This document shows positions 16,539-25,049 of a stretch of DNA of 64,000 bases, in pieces. The translations under genes and the position numbers were made by a program. Source of the DNA: Fen-1273 sp035516035 (GTDB lineage Bacteria > Bacteroidota > Ignavibacteria > UBA10030 > UBA6906); contig DATJAS010000029.1 of assembly GCA_035516035.1 (NCBI GenBank), positions 1 through 64,000 on the forward strand, given 5' to 3'. Below the pieces are notes generated by a model that was given only the letters and a program-made list of their open reading frames with translations, made no database searches and was not told the origin of the DNA. How positions within the stretch are numbered: the first letter of the stretch is position 1; each line of letters starts with the position of its first letter.

Positions 16539-19079
16539 ATGAATTCGCTCCGCCCCCTTCTTTTCGCATCACTCGCCGTCCTTGCAAGCACTTCATGGGC
16601 TCCGGGCCAATCGAACCCCGCGGCGGATATCGCCGCCTACGAGGCATTCCTCGCATCGCACACGGACCTGAGCACGACGCAACTCCTCGCCATGCACCCG
16701 GCGGGGACGTTCTCGGCGCACGCGGCCGTCTCTCCCGATCAGCTCGCGTACTATCACCTCATAGATTCCTGCTACCAGCTCACGGCATACGAGACCGGGC
16801 TCATTGCCGACCACGGGTTCATGGTGACGGACCGCATCCAGAAGCAGTCTTTTGGCAATGCGTTCATCGAAATCTACAACCGCGATCTTCCCGTCTTTGT
16901 GTCCGTCGATGCGATCCTCCACGCGGTCCACTCGTCTTATGACGTCATACTCAAGTCTGCTGAGGAGCAGTTCCTCATACCGGAAGTCGACTCATTGATC
17001 GCGGATCTTCGGGCCGGGATGCCGGCGCTGGCGGCGGCATACGGTCCTGAACCCGCAATGGGGGCGATGCTTCGCGACATCGATGTCTATCTCACCGTGG
17101 CTTCTGCACTTCTCGGGCAGTCCTCGGTTCCGTTTTTCCCGGAAGACGCGGCGAACGTCGGAAGCATACTCGTCCTGGTCGCAAACCTGGCCCCGGCGCA
17201 GGTTCCACTGTTTTCTTCGACTCCTCGAATGATAGACTTCAGCCAGTTCACGATACGGGGACACTATACGGAATCGCCTGAGCTCGGGGAATATTTCCAG
17301 GCGATGATCTGGCTCGGCAGGACGGAGATATACCTGATCCCCCCCGTGGCAGGCGGGCTGGCACCGTCGCAGACCTCCGCCGACATCCAGCGTCAGACGA
17401 TTGACGGCGCGCTCCTGGTGGAATCGCTCTCGCGCGCGGGGGCGTTCCCCCTCCTCGGGAAGATCGACGGCGTTATCCGCATGTTCGCAGGGGAGCCGGA
17501 TAACGTGACGTTCCCGGAAATGCAGACGCTCCTCGGCTGGACCGGTATCACGGCGGCGGATATGCTCCTCGACACCACGAAACTCGCGGCATTCCAGGAC
17601 ACGCTCATTGCCGAGCCGTTTGCATTCCAGAGAATCAACTCCCAGATCCTGGCGAGTCCCGATCCGCTCCACCCGGCGACCATGAAGCCCGCCTCCTCAT
17701 TGCTCCTGCTCGGGCAGCGGTTCGTGGCGGACTCCTACGTCACGGGGAACCTGGTGTACGACAGGATCAGCTATCAGGGGACAGCGGTGTGGCGGGCCCT
17801 CCCGTCCAGGTTCGACGTCCTGTATGCGCTCGGCAACGACGCTGCCGCTCAGCTCCTCGTGCCGGAGCTCGATCAGTACCACTACGCGACAAATCTCGCG
17901 GCGATGCGCTACCTGATCGACGGCTATGATGCCGGTTTCTGGACAGGGTCGCTGTACAACGCCTGGCTCGCCATGATCCGGGCGTGTAACCCTCCTCCTG
18001 ATCGATCGACGCTGCCGCCCTTCATGGCTACCGCTTCCTGGTGGCAGGAGAAAATGAACACGCAGCTTGCCTCGTGGGCGGAGCTGAGGCACGATAATCT
18101 CCTCTACGCAAAGCAGTCGTATACCGTCGTTCCAATCTGCTCGTATCCCCGGAGCTATGTCGAGCCCATTCCGGCCTTCTTTGACGCTGCGGGGACGCTG
18201 GCGAGAGTCGGCAGGGACCGGCTTGCCCCGCTCTTCGGGACGGCGTGGGTGGGTCAAAGTCTTGCATCGTATTTCGGGACGCTCGCTGGTGTGACCGATA
18301 CGCTCGGTTCGATCGCCCGGAAGGAGCTTGCCGGAACTTCGCTGAGCGCGGCTGAGGCCGGTTTCCTCACCCGGATGGTGTACCAGGATTCCTGGATAAC
18401 ATGCGGCGAGCCTGCCTCGGGATGGTATTTCACGTTGTACTACCAGGGGAACAAATTTACACAGGCGGACTACATCGCAGCGGATGTCCACACGTGCCCG
18501 GCCGATGCCAGCGGGGATCTGGTCGGCTGGGTATGGCACGTCGGTACCGGTCCCCTGAGCATGGCCCTCGTCGCGGCAAACACGGCTGACTGCGGATCGT
18601 TTGCCTGCATCGGGCCCGTGGCGGGTTACAGGGAATTCGTGACGAGCGGGTTCCTCCGGCTTACCGATGAACAGTGGAGCGCATCATACGCGCTCCTTGC
18701 TGCGAACCGGCCGTCGTTCGTGAATATCTACCTCGCGGACAGCGCCGGACATTCGCGCGGGGCCGGTGAGTCTCTTCTCACGGGCGTAGCACCCGGTGGA
18801 GCCACCGCGATTCCGCAAACGGCGGTCCTCTTTCAGAACTATCCCAATCCGTTCAACCCCTCAACGACAATCGGGTTCGTCCTGCCGGGGAGGTGCGCGG
18901 TGACGCTCGCGGTCTACAACACGCTCGGGCAGTGCGTCGCGACACTTCACGACGGCCTGCTCGATGCGGGGTATCACTCGGTCCGCTTCGATGCGGCCGG
19001 GCTGGCGAGCGGTGTCTATTTCTACCGCCTGCGCGCCGGCGATTTTGTGCAAACGAAGGGCCTCGCCGTGGTGAAGTAA
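16539..19079 (+). CDS. Secreted DUF3160 protein with C-terminal sorting domain
   Basis: The 846-residue protein has a signal peptide (LRPLLFASLAVLASTSWAPGQ), a large helical region with DUF3160-type segments (LPVFVSVDAILHAVHSSYD, LPSRFDVLYALGNDAA, GSLYNAWLAMIR, WAELRHDNLLYAKQSY), and a C-terminal sorting domain (NYPNPFNPSTTIGF ... LASGVYFYRLRAGDF). The biochemical role of DUF3160 is not established. The ATG at 16539 has AGGAGG six bases upstream. It is expected at the cell surface or outside the cell. Confidence 0.82.
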   Translation: MNSLRPLLFASLAVLASTSWAPGQSNPAADIAAYEAFLASHTDLSTTQLLAMHPAGTFSAHAAVSPDQLAYYHLIDSCYQLTAYETGLIADHGFMVTDRIQKQSFGNAFIEIYNRDLPVFVSVDAILHAVHSSYDVILKSAEEQFLIPEVDSLIADLRAGMPALAAAYGPEPAMGAMLRDIDVYLTVASALLGQSSVPFFPEDAANVGSILVLVANLAPAQVPLFSSTPRMIDFSQFTIRGHYTESPELGEYFQAMIWLGRTEIYLIPPVAGGLAPSQTSADIQRQTIDGALLVESLSRAGAFPLLGKIDGVIRMFAGEPDNVTFPEMQTLLGWTGITAADMLLDTTKLAAFQDTLIAEPFAFQRINSQILASPDPLHPATMKPASSLLLLGQRFVADSYVTGNLVYDRISYQGTAVWRALPSRFDVLYALGNDAAAQLLVPELDQYHYATNLAAMRYLIDGYDAGFWTGSLYNAWLAMIRACNPPPDRSTLPPFMATASWWQEKMNTQLASWAELRHDNLLYAKQSYTVVPICSYPRSYVEPIPAFFDAAGTLARVGRDRLAPLFGTAWVGQSLASYFGTLAGVTDTLGSIARKELAGTSLSAAEAGFLTRMVYQDSWITCGEPASGWYFTLYYQGNKFTQADYIAADVHTCPADASGDLVGWVWHVGTGPLSMALVAANTADCGSFACIGPVAGYREFVTSGFLRLTDEQWSASYALLAANRPSFVNIYLADSAGHSRGAGESLLTGVAPGGATAIPQTAVLFQNYPNPFNPSTTIGFVLPGRCAVTLAVYNTLGQCVATLHDGLLDAGYHSVRFDAAGLASGVYFYRLRAGDFVQTKGLAVVK

Positions 19080-19087
19080 CCATCTCT

Positions 19088-19126
19088 GTCATTGCGACGA
19101 AGTCCGCTTCTTGGCGTGGCGATCTC
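19088..19126 (+). repeat. Short copy of the dispersed palindromic repeat
   Basis: GTCATTGCGACGAAGTCCGC ... GGCGTGGCGATCTC, eight bases after the stop codon of the DUF3160 gene. A small extra dyad (TCACCG-TGA-CGCGGTGA) follows directly. Confidence 0.7.
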
Positions 19127-19161
19127 ACCGTGACGCGGTGATTGTCCTCAAAGGCTGCCGC

Positions 19162-22100
19162 CTATTGTCCGGTACAGAGGAGCCGCACGGGGCCGAGAAG
19201 CCCCGATGGAAGCAGCGGCGACTTCGCGGTATAGTGCCGCCACGTCGCGAACGTGTGCCGCGCGGGGGGGCGCAGGGGGTCTGCGCCCCGCAGCCATCGC
19301 GGCCACCGGATGAGATTCCCGCCAGGGCCGTATGCGGCATCGGGGCGCATCTTTTCATCGCCGATCAGCCTGTTCGGCCAGAGATTGGCGACACGTATCT
19401 CCAGCGTGTTGCCCCTGATCCTCAGGGCGTCCGTAACCTCGACACGCCACGGGGCGCACCAGACCGTGCCCAGGCTGTGCCCGTTCAGCCGCACGCTCGC
19501 CATGTTCTTCACGACGCCGAGATCGAGCCACACCCTCGCGGTGCCGCCCGCTGCGCGAGCGGCGGGGTGGGGGCGATCGAACTTCGCAACGTACGTCGCG
19601 ACCCCTGAATAGTACCTGATACCCTTTTCGGGCCTGGCTGTCCAGTCCTCAAGATGCCTGAATGTCTCGCGGCCCGGCCCGCCAAGCGATGTGTCAAAGG
19701 ACACCCTCCACGGTCCCCCGATCACTCCGAGCGTATCGAGAGCAGGGAAATCAGTGCCAGGCCCGGCCAGTGGGGCGTGCCTGAATACGACGAAGTACGA
19801 CTGGAGCGGCTCGAATCGGATGGGGAGCGTCGTGAGTCCCGCCGAGACAGAGTAGTCATGCATGTCGCGCGTGACGCCCGTGAGGGGGTCCCAGAGCTCG
19901 GGCTGCATCCCCGCGGTGCGGAATACGCAGATCGCCTGCACGGCCTTCTCCTCCGGGTTTGCGACGAAATAGATCCCGGCCCCGTCAACCTCCCTGTGCG
20001 TGTACCGGATGTGGACGTCGGACGAGAAATCAGGAGGCACGCCGTCCCGGGCCAGCAATCTCGTCACGAACCCGTAGTCGGCGTACTGTTCCTGCTCCAT
20101 TGCACCTGTCCCGCTCCTGAGCGAATCCGTCTCTTTCCAGGTCGCGCGGTCCCACACCACCCGGCCCTTCCCGAATGCGTGTGATTTCACACGGACGCCG
20201 TCGCAGTCTCCCCAGAGATCCTCCGCGAGCGCGCGCACCCGTTCGTCGCAGGCCGGGAAATCGGAGAGCCCGGGCGATTTTTCAGGCCGGGGCCCGACGA
20301 CCGTCGCTCCCTCCCGGACGAGGTCGCGGACCTTCCCGAGCAGCGCGGGCGACATTGTCTTTCGCTCCGGGAGGACCAGGAGGCGATAGCTCATGCCGCC
20401 GGGCAGCGTGAGCCTGCCGTCGCGCACACTCATGTCCGCCATGAACACATCGGGAGCGCAGCCGTCAAAGTTGTACCCCTCTCTGTCCGGAGGATCCCCC
20501 CGGAGCGCCGAGGCAGGGGGACGGAACACCTCCGGCGCTCCCTCGGCGACAAGGAAGCAGACGTCGGCCACGGGGAGTCCCTGCATGAGCAGGAACTGGC
20601 AGCGGGAAAGGTATGTATGGTAGGCGGGGACCATTTCCCACCAGGTTTGCGTCCGCTCCCAGTGGACCCCGAAAGGGCCCATCGTCATGCCGGGCGCGAG
20701 GTGAAGCCACGGCTGGTGCTGGTAGCGGTGGAAGACGAACCGGTTTACCCCCGACGCAAATGCCCAGTCACCGAGCGACTTCATCGAGCCGGGCCAGCCC
20801 TGCCATTTCTCCCCGTCGCCCGACGTGAACGCCTCCGCGTCCACTTCAGGCTTTCCGGTTGTGTGCGCAATCGAAGTCGCCTCGAAGACGCTGTACGACG
20901 TGTTAAACCCGTAGAGCCAGAACTCGCACATCGGGACGTCGGCAATCGATCCGAGGCTCATATCTGCGCACGGTGTCATGTCGTACGGTTCGATGGAAAG
21001 CGTGAGCCCGTCTCGACGGCCGAGATCCCTGAGATGCCTGGCGTGGTTTTCGAGAAGAAGCTCCCCGGCGGTCGCCCTGAGGTCCCAGAGGAATCTCTCC
21101 GACGTTTCACGGTCTCTGACGATCGCCCCCGTGAGCGCGGGAAGGTACGGGAAGATATCGTAACCTCTTCGCCGGGTGAACTCCTCTCTGAATCGGCCCG
21201 TCCAGTTCTGCGAGCCCATCTCCCAGCTATCGATGTGCAGCATCGTCCAGCCCCCTCCTCCTGCCCGATTCCGGGGCCCGATCTCCCGGAGGAGAGACCC
21301 GATGAACGCATCGTAGTGCGCGTTGAGTGCGGCGGTGTCGAGCTTGTCGCATTCGAGCCCGAGTCCCGGAACGGGAGCCGGTCGCGAGTTCGCTCCGTTG
21401 CTCGTCCGGCCGAACCGCGCGATTGTCCAGCGTCCTGGCGGTACATGCCACGCCAGCCGTCCCCCCACGGAGAGCCTGGACGTAATGTCAACGACGTTCG
21501 TCGGGTCAACTGCCGCACCCGCGGGCAGTTCCGGATACGCGCTCTCCACTGGAATGAACGGCTTCACCCCCTTCTGTGACGAATAGGGTGCCCGCACGTA
21601 GAGGGCTTTCTCGTTAATGTCGGGAATTGTATCTGCAGCGGATGGTGTCGGATACGCAAGCACGCCGACGTCGCGGTAGTAATCGTTTTTCGCCTGCTCC
21701 AGCGGGGCGGGGAGCAGCGAGTCGCCGAAGAACGCCCGGCGCCTGGAGGGGCGGGGGAGGAATCCATCGAACATCGCGGGACCGCTCACCCGGGTGGTTG
21801 CCCCCACCAGGAGCTGCATTGAGTTCTCAGGAGTCACCCAGGGGCCGCCGCTCCCCGTCCATCCGGGTCCTGAAAGAAGCGTCACCTGAATCCCGCACCG
21901 CTCCGCCTCTCTCACAACGTGTTTGAACAGCTCCTTCCACGCGGGACTCATAAACTTGACCGGTCCACGCGGGATTCCCACGTTCACCTCCATGATCATG
22001 ACGCCGCCGATGCCCGCCCGCTTCATCGACTCGAGATCGGCGGTGATCCCTTTGCGGCTCAGGTTCCCGTCCATCCAGACCCAGTAAACCCAGGGCCGCA

Positions 22101-22203
22101 CCGAATCTGGAGGAGTGCGAAAGCCCGCCTCGAGTCCGGGGTCACCCGCGCGGAGTCCGCCGGGGTGAATTATCGTAATAAGAGAAATGATGAGCGCTCG
22201 CAT
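19162..22203 (-). CDS. Exported GH106-type alpha-L-rhamnosidase
   Basis: The 1013-residue protein has a signal peptide (ALIISLITIIHPGGLRAG) and features of glycoside hydrolase family 106: WVYWVWMDGNLSRKGITADL near the N-terminus, GIGGVMIMEVNVG, LSGPGWTGSGGPWVTPE, LHIDSWEMGSQNWT, SIEPYDMTPCADMSLGS and FVFHRYQHQPW, then a C-terminal galactose-binding-like beta-sandwich with VRLNGHSLGTVWCAPWRVEV. Family members release rhamnose from plant pectin or other polysaccharides. The ATG at 22203 begins a clear signal peptide. The gene stands alone. Confidence 0.83.
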   Translation of the reverse strand: MRALIISLITIIHPGGLRAGDPGLEAGFRTPPDSVRPWVYWVWMDGNLSRKGITADLESMKRAGIGGVMIMEVNVGIPRGPVKFMSPAWKELFKHVVREAERCGIQVTLLSGPGWTGSGGPWVTPENSMQLLVGATTRVSGPAMFDGFLPRPSRRRAFFGDSLLPAPLEQAKNDYYRDVGVLAYPTPSAADTIPDINEKALYVRAPYSSQKGVKPFIPVESAYPELPAGAAVDPTNVVDITSRLSVGGRLAWHVPPGRWTIARFGRTSNGANSRPAPVPGLGLECDKLDTAALNAHYDAFIGSLLREIGPRNRAGGGGWTMLHIDSWEMGSQNWTGRFREEFTRRRGYDIFPYLPALTGAIVRDRETSERFLWDLRATAGELLLENHARHLRDLGRRDGLTLSIEPYDMTPCADMSLGSIADVPMCEFWLYGFNTSYSVFEATSIAHTTGKPEVDAEAFTSGDGEKWQGWPGSMKSLGDWAFASGVNRFVFHRYQHQPWLHLAPGMTMGPFGVHWERTQTWWEMVPAYHTYLSRCQFLLMQGLPVADVCFLVAEGAPEVFRPPASALRGDPPDREGYNFDGCAPDVFMADMSVRDGRLTLPGGMSYRLLVLPERKTMSPALLGKVRDLVREGATVVGPRPEKSPGLSDFPACDERVRALAEDLWGDCDGVRVKSHAFGKGRVVWDRATWKETDSLRSGTGAMEQEQYADYGFVTRLLARDGVPPDFSSDVHIRYTHREVDGAGIYFVANPEEKAVQAICVFRTAGMQPELWDPLTGVTRDMHDYSVSAGLTTLPIRFEPLQSYFVVFRHAPLAGPGTDFPALDTLGVIGGPWRVSFDTSLGGPGRETFRHLEDWTARPEKGIRYYSGVATYVAKFDRPHPAARAAGGTARVWLDLGVVKNMASVRLNGHSLGTVWCAPWRVEVTDALRIRGNTLEIRVANLWPNRLIGDEKMRPDAAYGPGGNLIRWPRWLRGADPLRPPARHTFATWRHYTAKSPLLPSGLLGPVRLLCTGQ

Positions 22204-22437
22204 CGCGCGTCTGCCCGTGTGAGCGGGGGAAGGGGACACGTGGATCTCCGGGAAATAATCGTGGGACTGCAATGTACTGGAAACGGTCAATAACCTCAAT
22301 TCCCTGCGGGGGAGGATTATTCGAAGGATTATCCGTGCACAAAATCGTCCCGTCGAGGAACCACCTAGCGCAGCCGGCGTTATTTTCAGTTGTGCATCCG
22401 CAACTCACCCGTCCGTTCACACACGATGGAGGCGTTC

Positions 22438-22737
22438 ATGTTCATGTCCAGGGAGATCATGCACTGCAAACCCGGGAAAGTGAAGGAGCTTGTCGAGAAG
22501 TTCAAGGTCCTCTCCGGAGCGATGAAGGAGATGGGGCTTCCCCCCGTGAGAGTCTACACAGACGTGAGCGGGGAGCAATACTGGACCGTGGTCGTCGAAC
22601 AGGACGTGAACAGCCTCGACGAAATGGCGAATATCGCCCGCAAGACGATGTCAGACCCAAAGGTCGCTGCCGCGATGAAGGGGTACCACGAGCTGGTGAA
22701 CGACGGCCGCCGCGAGCTCTACAGGGCGGAGCAGTAA
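22438..22737 (+). CDS. NIPSNAP/Dabb-like small protein
   Basis: The 99-residue product has a ferredoxin-like alpha/beta arrangement (REIMHCKPGKVKELVEKF, PVRVYTDVSGEQYWTVVVEQ, DEMANIARKTMSDPKVAAAM) resembling NIPSNAP or dimeric alpha-beta barrel proteins. The ATG at 22438 has GGAGG five bases upstream; an ATG at 22426 lies before that site and is unlikely. No catalytic residues are recognisable. A palindromic repeat follows seven bases after the stop. Confidence 0.65.
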   Translation: MFMSREIMHCKPGKVKELVEKFKVLSGAMKEMGLPPVRVYTDVSGEQYWTVVVEQDVNSLDEMANIARKTMSDPKVAAAMKGYHELVNDGRRELYRAEQ

Positions 22738-22744
22738 CTCCTCC

Positions 22745-22784
22745 GTCATTGCGAGGGGCGCCGAAGGCGCCCCGAAGCAATCTC
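22745..22784 (+). repeat. Minimal copy of the dispersed palindromic repeat
   Basis: This 40-base copy is the simplest form: GTCATTGCGA, the perfect dyad GGGGCGCC-GAA-GGCGCCCC, then GAAGCAATCTC. It starts seven bases after the NIPSNAP-like stop codon and would form a strong hairpin in RNA, with no T-run behind it. Confidence 0.82.
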
Positions 22785-22940
22785 CAGACGACGTCTACTG
22801 TGCTATACAGTGCGCTGCCTTTCGGAGAACAAAACAGCCGGTTTCAGCGCGGGATTGATCAGTCGCTTCTGGCACAGCGATTGAATGATTAGCCCCCAAC
22901 GTGCGACAGGCACAAACACTCATCACTCCGGGGGGAAGTC

Positions 22941-23258
22941 ATGAAGAAGCTAGTGCTACTCTGTAGTCTGATCGTCCTCGCCGCGGCGTTCGCATCCGCG
23001 CAGACTGCAACGCCGCGCGTTGCCAGGCGGCAGCTCAAGCAACAGGCGAGAATCGAGCAGGGTGTGAAAAGCGGCGAGCTGACCGCGCGAGAAACGAAGC
23101 ACCTCGAACTTCAGCAGGCGAAGATACAGGCGGACAAGCGTAAAGCCAAATCCGACGGCGTCGTCACGCCTGCCGAGCGTGCGAAGCTCGCACGCGAGCA
23201 GAATCGGGCCAGCCGGACAATTTATCGCCTCAAGCACAACGACAGAGAAGCAAAGTAG
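22941..23258 (+). CDS. Small exported basic protein
   Basis: The 105-residue protein has a signal peptide (MKKLVLLCSLIVLAAAFASAQ) and a highly charged helical mature part with two related segments, QGVKSGELTARETKHLELQQ and SDGVVTPAERAKLAREQNRA, each with a turn-like SGELT or DGVVT element. Similar short exported proteins occur in environmental Bacteroidetes and Proteobacteria with no assigned role; a metal- or nucleic-acid-binding function is possible but unsupported. The start has GGGGGGAAG upstream. Confidence 0.72.
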   Translation: MKKLVLLCSLIVLAAAFASAQTATPRVARRQLKQQARIEQGVKSGELTARETKHLELQQAKIQADKRKAKSDGVVTPAERAKLAREQNRASRTIYRLKHNDREAK

Positions 23259-23271
23259 TTATATTTCAATG

Positions 23272-23292
23272 GGGGGCGCCCCTGGCGCCCCC
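23272..23292. terminator. GC-rich hairpin after the small exported protein gene
   Basis: GGGGGCGCC-CCT-GGCGCCCCC forms a perfect 9-bp stem with a 3-base loop 13 bases after the stop codon. It resembles the core of the palindromic repeat family, without its GTCATTGCG and GCAATCTC ends. There is no T-run, so termination is uncertain. Confidence 0.45.
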
Positions 23293-23303
23293 TCCAGTAT
23301 ACC

Positions 23304-24773
23304 ATGCCATCCCTCTCCAAATCCCGTTACCTCGACGGTCTCAAGTGCGAGAAGCTCCTCTGGTACCAGTACAACGCGAAAGAGGAGATTCCCCCGGTCG
23401 ACGCCGCCACGCAGGCGGTCTTTGACCAGGGGTATGAGGTGGGCGCTCTCGCCCGCTCCCTCTTCCCCCGGGGAATCGAAATCGGGGGTGACTACAGGGA
23501 CTACGAGGGGGCACTGCGTAAGACCGCCGAAGCCGTGAAGCTCCGGAGGCCGGTCTTCGAAGGGGCCTTCGCCTTTGGAGGAGGGTTCGCGCGCGCCGAT
23601 ATTCTCCTGCCGGCAGGGCGCTCGCGGTGGGATCTCATCGAGGTCAAGAGCTCCACGGAGTTGAAGGAGGTCCACGTCGAGGACGTCGCGCTCCAGAAAT
23701 ACGTCTACTCCGGGGCGGGGATCGATCTCCGGAAGTGCGAGGTGATGTTGATCGACAGGACTTACGTCCGGCACGGGGCGGTGGATGCGGCGAAGCTCTT
23801 CGTGCGCAAAGACGTGACCGCCGATGCGGACGCGCTCATCCCCGAGATCGGGCCGCGTCTCGCCAGGATGATTGAAGTGATCGGGCTGAAGAAGTATCCC
23901 CTCGTCAACATCGGCCCCCACTGCAGCTCCCCGTACGGCTGCCCGATGCACGAGATTTGTTGGGACTTTCTCCCTTCGAGAAACGTCCTCGGCATCGCCC
24001 GCATCGGGGCAAAGGGGTGGGAACTTCTCGGGAAGGGGATCGTCGAGGCCGCCGATATCCCGCGGGATTTCCGGCTGAGCGAACTCCAGGCTATCCAGGT
24101 CGATGCCGCGCGGAAGGGGAAACCGCGCGTGGTCAGGGAGGAGATCGCGGAGTTTCTCTCACAGCTCGAATACCCTCTCTGGTTCCTCGATTTCGAGACG
24201 TTCGGCACCGCGATCCCCCTGTTCGACGAGTCAAGCCCGTTCGAGAACATCCCGTTTCAATTCTCGCTTCACGTCGTCCGGAAGAAGGGGGGCAAACCCG
24301 AACATCGCGGGTTTCTGGCCGAAGGGAAGCACGACCCGCGCCCGGCGCTTATTGATTCGCTCACCGGCCTCATCGGCGCGAAGGGCTCCGTGATCGCCTA
24401 CCACGCTTCATTTGAGAAAGCCGTCATCAGGAAGCTGAGCGAGCATTTTCCCCGCCTGGGGAAATTCCGGGATTCGATCGAAGAACGGTTGGTGGATCTG
24501 GAAGACCCGTTCAAATCGCTCGCCTGGTATCACCCGGACCAGGAAGGGAGCTCATCCATCAAGGTGGTACTACCGGCCCTGACCGGGAGAACCTACGAAG
24601 GGCTCGATATTGCAGAAGGAGGGACTGCAAGCCGTGAGTTTCTCCGCGTGACGCACGGGGACGTTCCCCAGGCTGAGAGGGAGAAGACGCGCCGGCAGCT
24701 TGAAGAATACTGTGCACTTGATACCTCCGGGATGATCACTATCCTGGATGCTCTTGAGAGGATAGCAGGATAG
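23304..24773 (+). CDS. DUF2779 protein: Fe-S PD-(D/E)XK nuclease fused to a DEDD exonuclease
   Basis: The 489-residue protein starts with a Cas4/RecB-like nuclease domain: C15 near the N-terminus, D99 in ARADILL, E113-V-K115 in DLIEVKSS, and C207-x5-C213-x5-C219, which together fit a 4Fe-4S cluster. The second half (about 285-485) looks like a DnaQ-type DEDD exonuclease: LDFETF (D296, E298), AYHASFEK and the late YCALDTSGM. Proteins of this family are annotated DUF2779 with unknown role, most likely in DNA processing or defence. The domain assignments come from motifs seen here; no neighbouring repair genes are present. Confidence 0.8.
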   Translation: MPSLSKSRYLDGLKCEKLLWYQYNAKEEIPPVDAATQAVFDQGYEVGALARSLFPRGIEIGGDYRDYEGALRKTAEAVKLRRPVFEGAFAFGGGFARADILLPAGRSRWDLIEVKSSTELKEVHVEDVALQKYVYSGAGIDLRKCEVMLIDRTYVRHGAVDAAKLFVRKDVTADADALIPEIGPRLARMIEVIGLKKYPLVNIGPHCSSPYGCPMHEICWDFLPSRNVLGIARIGAKGWELLGKGIVEAADIPRDFRLSELQAIQVDAARKGKPRVVREEIAEFLSQLEYPLWFLDFETFGTAIPLFDESSPFENIPFQFSLHVVRKKGGKPEHRGFLAEGKHDPRPALIDSLTGLIGAKGSVIAYHASFEKAVIRKLSEHFPRLGKFRDSIEERLVDLEDPFKSLAWYHPDQEGSSSIKVVLPALTGRTYEGLDIAEGGTASREFLRVTHGDVPQAEREKTRRQLEEYCALDTSGMITILDALERIAG

Positions 24774-24973
24774 TCGTCTTTCCCTCACTGGTTTGCCATT
24801 CCCATAAAATAGTGGGTTCTCCGATGTAAGCGTTTGATTGACGGATATTTCTTCAATACCCCATTTTCCCTCACAGTTTCCTCAGGTCGTCGCTTGGATT
24901 CGCAAATCTGACGATTCGAGTAACCTGGGAGCCTGAAATTAGCGGATTTTGCGAAAACCCGGTGCACTGCCTG

Positions 24974-24988
24974 TGGCATGGAGATTGT
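24974..24988 (+). promoter_or_regulatory. Candidate sigma-54 promoter of the signalling cluster
   Basis: TGGCATGGAGATTGT fits the sigma-54 pattern TGGCAyG-N4-TTGC except for T in place of the last C. It lies about 60 bases upstream of the hybrid kinase at 25050, whose paralog at 10355 also has a sigma-54 site. Confidence 0.45.
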
Positions 24989-25049
24989 CCCCACCTGATC
25001 GCCTCCCGGTCCGAGTGAGAGGAAGTGATCCTGGCTGAAGGGTGGAGTG

